Shown: in pieces, positions 60,125 to 64,000 of the stretch
Layout of the letters: every line of letters begins with the position of its first letter
How positions within the stretch are numbered: position 1 is the first letter of the stretch
Assembly (NCBI RefSeq): GCF_963676815.1
Contig: NZ_OY781365.1
Span: 5,180,501 to 5,244,500, forward strand
Length of the DNA stretch: 64,000 nt
Reading direction: 5' to 3'
From: an uncultured Draconibacterium sp.
GTDB taxonomy: Bacteria; Bacteroidota; Bacteroidia; Bacteroidales; Prolixibacteraceae
Notes under the pieces: model-generated
Seen by the model: the letters and a program-made list of their open reading frames with translations, nothing else
Told to the model about the DNA's origin: nothing
Databases searched by the model: none
Position numbers and translations under genes: made by a program

Positions 60125-61141
60125 ATGAAGAATCATCTTAAGAACCTCATCATTTTTCACTCGCCTGAGATGCAAAACAGCGGTCTTGATGTACTATTAA
60201 AAGACAAGGGCTTTAATGTTGTACAGGTTTCACGAGTAGATATTGTAATTAAAAAGATTATTGATGATGAAGTAGATTTGCTAATCTGCCCATATAAAAT
60301 TAACAGCGAATCCGGTTTTAGTATTTTTAATCGGTTAAAACCATTTCTTTTAAAAAATGCAATACCCTTTTTCTTACTCATGGAAAAATATGATGAAAAA
60401 GGCATAATGATAGGCCTTGAGATAGGTATTGACAACTTTATATTTTATCCGTTTAATTATGATTCTATTGAGCAGAAAATTGAACAGGCGTTAAATAAAC
60501 GAATGGAAGTTAATGTATTTGCGTTAAATCATTTTAAGAAATATTTTTCGACATCGGAGGTGGCCATGTTTTACCTTGAAAAAAATGAAGTAATTCGTGT
60601 AAATGATGCTTTTTGTAAGCTTGCAAACCGAAAAAGAGAAGAAATTGAGCACCAGTATTTCGATTGGCTTTTTTCTATAAACGGGCATACCGAAAATGAA
60701 TTTAACTATCGACGATTTACGGATGGGGTAGCAGATGTATGTAAATTGAAAAATGTAACCTGTTGTAATACCAATGGCTTTAAATATAATGTAAGCTTGC
60801 ATCGTGGCAATCAGTTTAATATTAATTCAGTTTTTGCAGAAATTATACCTATTAATAATAGCTCTGGTAATGATGAACCTCAACCCAATGAAGCAAAATT
60901 GGTAAGCCGACTTGACAGAGCAAAAGATATGTTTGGTTTAACAAAAAGGGAGTTGGAAGTATTTCATTTGTCGGCAAAAGGACTGCCTGTAAAACAGATT
61001 GCAATTGATCTGGGAATTGCTGAGCGTACCATTGAAAAGCATCGTTCAAATATTATGAGGAAAACGGCTACAAGAAGTATTTTAGAAGCAATTTTAGCTG
61101 TTGATGAAAATTTAAATGCTACGCCTGTTTCAAAAATATAA
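60125..61141 (+). CDS. LuxR-type regulator with a pseudo-receiver domain, likely curli-locus activator
   Basis: A 338-residue DNA-binding protein. The N-terminal ~120 residues look like a response-regulator receiver, but the phosphorylated Asp position in LLICPYKI is Pro/Tyr, so it probably does not accept phosphate normally. A middle PAS-like region (YLEKNEVIRVNDAFCKLANR) is followed by a LuxR helix-turn-helix (LTKRELEVFHLSAKGLPVKQIAI...). I chose the ATG at 60125 over the in-frame TTG at 60110. The next two plus-strand genes encode curlin-repeat proteins. Enterobacterial CsgD is also a LuxR-type protein with an atypical receiver; the match is analogous and does not prove descent. Confidence 0.85.
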   Translation: MKNHLKNLIIFHSPEMQNSGLDVLLKDKGFNVVQVSRVDIVIKKIIDDEVDLLICPYKINSESGFSIFNRLKPFLLKNAIPFFLLMEKYDEKGIMIGLEIGIDNFIFYPFNYDSIEQKIEQALNKRMEVNVFALNHFKKYFSTSEVAMFYLEKNEVIRVNDAFCKLANRKREEIEHQYFDWLFSINGHTENEFNYRRFTDGVADVCKLKNVTCCNTNGFKYNVSLHRGNQFNINSVFAEIIPINNSSGNDEPQPNEAKLVSRLDRAKDMFGLTKRELEVFHLSAKGLPVKQIAIDLGIAERTIEKHRSNIMRKTATRSILEAILAVDENLNATPVSKI

Positions 61142-61340
61142 ACATTCTTTCGAGTTATTTATTCAAACTAAAGATCATATTTTAATTTAAAATTGTATTG
61201 AGTTACATCACAGTTTTACTTTTATAATTGATAATATGTTTGTAAATCATTTAAGTTATCACTTTTATTAATCTCCTGAAAAATTCTGACTATTCAATGT
61301 TAAAGGCGATTGCCGATACTTTCGATAAAATTAGAATAAG

Positions 61341-61386
61341 GGAAATCACGTATTTTGTTAGTTGCGGTATGGAAATTACGTATTTT
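61341..61386 (+). promoter_or_regulatory. 30-bp-spaced direct repeat, candidate regulator binding sites
   Basis: GGAAATCACGTATTTT (61341-61356) and GGAAATTACGTATTTT (61371-61386) differ at one position and are spaced 30 bp start to start, about three helical turns. Their cores, CACGTA and TACGTA, are nearly self-complementary. They lie between the LuxR-type gene and the curlin genes. Confidence 0.5.
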
Positions 61387-61761
61387 ATTTTTAAATGGTG
61401 CAGCGTAATTTAGTCATCGGAAAAAGGGAATTGCCCCCTAAGCGTTCCCCGATCTACGACGATAACAAAATAAGGGTTTATCTCCAGGTCATTTTCCAAT
61501 AATACATTTTAAAGCCCCAGCCATTAAATCGGTTTTGGATAATTGTGCTCCAGCGTAGTGCTAGGAAACAAAAATTATGTAATTGAAAGTTATGTATACA
61601 ATATAACTTAAAAGTATAATGATGTTAAACCGAGAAAAATGAAAAATGACTTTAGCCTAATTGAAAAAGTGTAAGCCGCAATCACAACAGTGACGTAGTA
61701 CGCGGCATCCCCCGTTCGTTCCGGCTAACTATCAGACTACGCTGGTGAATTTACCGGAAAC

Positions 61762-61783
61762 TAATCCTGACTCCTCGGGATTA
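61762..61783 (+). promoter_or_regulatory. Hairpin in the leader of the curlin operon
   Basis: A 9-bp stem with one G-U pair (TAATCCTGA with TCGGGATTA) and a CTCC loop. No T run follows, so it is more likely a leader RNA structure than a terminator. Confidence 0.45.
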
Positions 61784-61825
61784 TCAAAATCAATAGTCCT
61801 TTTAAAAACAACTTAAATTAAAAAA

Positions 61826-62881
61826 ATGAAAAAATTAGTATTTCTGTTTTTCATAGTGTTAGTGTCTGGCTTGGCTATGGGGCAAAATACATCAACGACA
61901 ACACAATTGGGCGATAACCAGCAAGCCGATGTTTCGCAGGTTGGTTCATCGACATCGATCATTACTCAAAGTACTGACGATGACTATGCACAAAAGGCTG
62001 TTGTTGATCAGAATGGTGCCTCTAATATGGCTAACATTAACCAAATTGAAACAGATATTGGAACCAACCAATCAATTTTTGCTGCATTTTCTACAGTAAC
62101 TCAAACTGGTGATGAAAATAACGCAGATATTGATGTTTTTGAAACAGGAGGCGGAAATAAGGGCAACCTGGTGACATCTCTTATTCAAATTGGAAACCAG
62201 AATTCCGGTACTCAAAGTTTAAATGCACCCGGATCAAACAGTGGCCATAATGTAACTGCTAAGCAAGTTGGAAATAATAATAATTCTACACAAATTACCA
62301 ATGGTGGTTATACTTTAAGCTATCAGGTTGATCAATATGGAAGCACGAATAATGCTTCACAAACAGGGCACGGTGATAGATATACTGATGCCAGAATAAA
62401 ACAATCTGGTGAGCGTAATTCCGGAACACAGGATATCTTTGGTTCGAATAATGGCTACTCAGCAGCAGTCGTTCTTATTGATCAGTTTGGTGCAGGAAAT
62501 GTGGCTACTCAGAGTTTTACCGGTACTGGTTGGAGTCATCGTAACAACGGTGAGATATGGCAGGATGGAACCTCAAATAATGCAAGTCAAATTGCCAATG
62601 GTAGATCGTTAGATTTACAAATCAACCAAACAGGGGAGTTGAATGAAGCTACTCAAAATGTTACTGGTAATAATTATGATTTGGGTATCGGTTTAATTTC
62701 AGCTACGCAGCTTGGTGATGAAAATGAAGCAACACAAACTGCAAATGGTGACGGAATAGTGGGAACCATTGCACAAACCGGAAATTATAACGTTGCTACT
62801 ATGTTGCAAACCGGCAATTTGCATTCGGCTACCATTACACAAACCGGTAATACCAACACTGCTACAATTACTCAAAACTAA
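61826..62881 (+). CDS. Curlin-repeat (CsgA/CsgB-like) extracellular amyloid protein
   Basis: A 351-residue secreted protein. The signal peptide ends near AMGQ. The mature part is a run of about 14 curlin-type units with regular Gln, Gly, Asn and Ala (for example QTGNYNVAT, QTGNTNTATITQ, QVGNNNNSTQ, QLGDENEATQ). This pattern is typical of the beta-helical amyloid subunits exported by the CsgG channel. It may be the major subunit or the nucleator. The secretion genes csgG/E/F are not in the window and may lie beyond it. It ends 36 nt before the next curlin gene. Confidence 0.9.
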   Translation: MKKLVFLFFIVLVSGLAMGQNTSTTTQLGDNQQADVSQVGSSTSIITQSTDDDYAQKAVVDQNGASNMANINQIETDIGTNQSIFAAFSTVTQTGDENNADIDVFETGGGNKGNLVTSLIQIGNQNSGTQSLNAPGSNSGHNVTAKQVGNNNNSTQITNGGYTLSYQVDQYGSTNNASQTGHGDRYTDARIKQSGERNSGTQDIFGSNNGYSAAVVLIDQFGAGNVATQSFTGTGWSHRNNGEIWQDGTSNNASQIANGRSLDLQINQTGELNEATQNVTGNNYDLGIGLISATQLGDENEATQTANGDGIVGTIAQTGNYNVATMLQTGNLHSATITQTGNTNTATITQN

Positions 62882-62917
62882 ATTTCGCAATCTTAATAAG
62901 TTTAAAATTTAACAATC

Positions 62918-64000
62918 ATGAAAAAACTAAGTATTCTCTTTGCAATGGTATTTGCTGTAACCTTCGCGATGGCGCAAAATACGGCTACCTCAACACAAAC
63001 AGGTGATGAAAATACTGTTACTGTTTCTCAAACCGGAGTAACAAATACTGCTACTGCAACACAGGTTGGAGACGGTAACGAAGCTGTACAGACTCAGGAC
63101 GGGACTTCTAATGCAGCAACAATAGTACAATCGGGAGTTGATATTACAAATCTTGAAACATTTGATAATGAAGCTACCCAATCTCAGAAAGGAACTTCAA
63201 ATGTTGCCGACATTGATCAACAAGAAAAAGGTAATAATGTAGCCTCTCAAACTCAGGATGGTACTTCGAACGAAGCAACTATTATGCAACGAAATCCTTG
63301 GGGAACTCCATCTCCGGGAAATGACCATACTCAAAGTCAAACCGGAACTTCAAATAAAGCAGTTGCAAATGCATTTAATGGTGGTAATACCGGTTCTCAA
63401 ACTCAGGTAGGTGATGATAACTACTCATTAGTAAGTCAGTCACAAAGTGGCAATGATGCAACTCATGAACAGGATGGAATAAACAACTATGCAGTATCAA
63501 GTCAGGGAAGTGGTGGCAGTAGCGTAGATATTTATCAGCATGGTGAAGATAATATTGGAACTACCAAACAAACAGGTGACGGAAACAGCATTGATTTAGA
63601 CCAAGTCGGTAATGGTAACAACGCAGGTGTTTTGCCATACTGGGATGGTGATAGAGGAGTAACACAAGTGGGTGATGGAAATACTGCAGTTCTTCGTCAA
63701 GACGGAGACGATAACACACATTTTATTTTACAAGAAGGAGATGATAATGAAGCTGATGTTGATGTTCTTGGTAACCTAAATGAAGGAACTATTTCGCAAA
63801 CAGGCAATTTAAATGTTGCCGGGCTTGTACAGGAGGGGACTTATAATGTTGCAGATATTGAGCAACTTGGGAATTCTAATTCCGCAGACGTGGAACAGCA
63901 AGGAAGCCCTGTAACTGGAAATTATGCAGAAGTAAATCAGTTTGGAAACAGTAATACTTCTGATGTAACCCAGGCCAGTGATAATAATGTTGCCTATGCA
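62918..64000 (+). CDS. Second curlin-repeat protein, truncated by the window end
   Basis: The ATG at 62918 opens a frame that stays open for 361 codons to the last base. The N terminus MKKLSILFAMVFAVTFAMAQ is a signal peptide. The mature part has many curlin-type units (QTGDENTVTVSQ, QVGDGNEAVQTQ, QEGDDNEADVDV, QLGNSNSADVEQ), richer in Asp and Glu than the first gene. It is in an operon with the preceding gene. The C terminus lies outside the window. Confidence 0.88.
   Translation, partial: MKKLSILFAMVFAVTFAMAQNTATSTQTGDENTVTVSQTGVTNTATATQVGDGNEAVQTQDGTSNAATIVQSGVDITNLETFDNEATQSQKGTSNVADIDQQEKGNNVASQTQDGTSNEATIMQRNPWGTPSPGNDHTQSQTGTSNKAVANAFNGGNTGSQTQVGDDNYSLVSQSQSGNDATHEQDGINNYAVSSQGSGGSSVDIYQHGEDNIGTTKQTGDGNSIDLDQVGNGNNAGVLPYWDGDRGVTQVGDGNTAVLRQDGDDNTHFILQEGDDNEADVDVLGNLNEGTISQTGNLNVAGLVQEGTYNVADIEQLGNSNSADVEQQGSPVTGNYAEVNQFGNSNTSDVTQASDNNVAYA

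Larger units (their letters stand above)
61142..61825. other. Long control region before the curlin genes
   Basis: A 684-bp stretch without a gene. It contains a 16-bp direct repeat (61341-61356 and 61371-61386), a segment noticeably richer in G and C than its surroundings (61671-61780), and a hairpin at 61762-61783 about 43 nt before the first curlin start. I see no terminator after the luxR-type gene and no TAnnTTTG box. Confidence 0.55.

Noticed and set aside
61720..61750. Resemblance of CCGGCTAACT to a 16S rRNA segment
   Set aside because: Only ten bases match; the sequence on either side does not follow the 16S pattern.

Overview
The window reads as a contiguous piece of a Bacteroidota chromosome, most likely a free-living member of the Bacteroidia (Marinilabiliales/Prolixibacteraceae-like; the family is a guess). 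The evidence is a SusC/SusD pair with an ECF sigma/FecR switch, TonB-linked receptors with carboxypeptidase-regulatory domains, a DUF5916 protein, promoters of the Bacteroidota type (TAnnTTTG at -7, with a TTTG-like box 18 nt upstream where one is visible), A-rich instead of purine-rich start regions, and curlin-repeat proteins. Two gene sets for propionate/methylmalonyl-CoA chemistry suggest a fermentative (succinate to propionate) metabolism coupled to a sodium gradient. I see no rRNA, tRNA, CRISPR array or insertion sequence.

Layout. 285-3855 (minus): a biotin-dependent acyl-CoA carboxylase operon (biotin carboxylase, biotin carrier, carboxyltransferase). 4141-8198 (plus): a DUF5916 outer-membrane protein and a MATE exporter. 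8911-9948 (plus): a sorbitol-dehydrogenase-like enzyme facing a seven-gene minus-strand sugar-acid operon (10001-18052): LacI regulator, SDR mannonate/fructuronate reductase, PfkB kinase, LarA-type nickel epimerase, Gfo/Idh oxidoreductase, PdxB and 6-phosphogluconate dehydrogenase. The set suggests a route fructuronate - mannonate - gluconate - 6-phosphogluconate - ribulose-5-phosphate without dehydratase or KDPG aldolase. 18158-18982: an E2-like acyltransferase without a lipoyl domain. 19292-27545 (plus): sigma factor, anti-sigma, SusC, SusD and a Tat-exported Gfo/Idh enzyme, a nutrient uptake locus. 27627-29090: NhaC antiporter.

29271-35210 (plus): a 1979-residue exported TPR-like repeat protein with about 7.4 tandem copies of a 399-bp unit that are nearly or fully identical in DNA. 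36485-38173: M28 peptidase. 38273-44936 (minus): a glucosylglycerate-type cluster (two GT-B glycosyltransferases, HAD phosphatase, glucosyl-3-phosphoglycerate synthase, GH13_18 phosphorylase). 45028-53601: creatininase-family protein, RimO, a TonB receptor/TPR pair, small enzymes and a YbaK-type deacylase.

53664-58159 (minus): methylmalonyl-CoA epimerase plus a Na+-pumping methylmalonyl-CoA decarboxylase (alpha, delta/gamma, biotin carrier, beta), followed by a CoA-transferase (58461-59768). 60125-64000 (plus): a LuxR-type regulator with a pseudo-receiver domain, a long control region with a 30-bp-spaced direct repeat, and two curlin-repeat amyloid genes, the last running off the window. The regulator, repeats and amyloid genes look like the start of a curli-like system.
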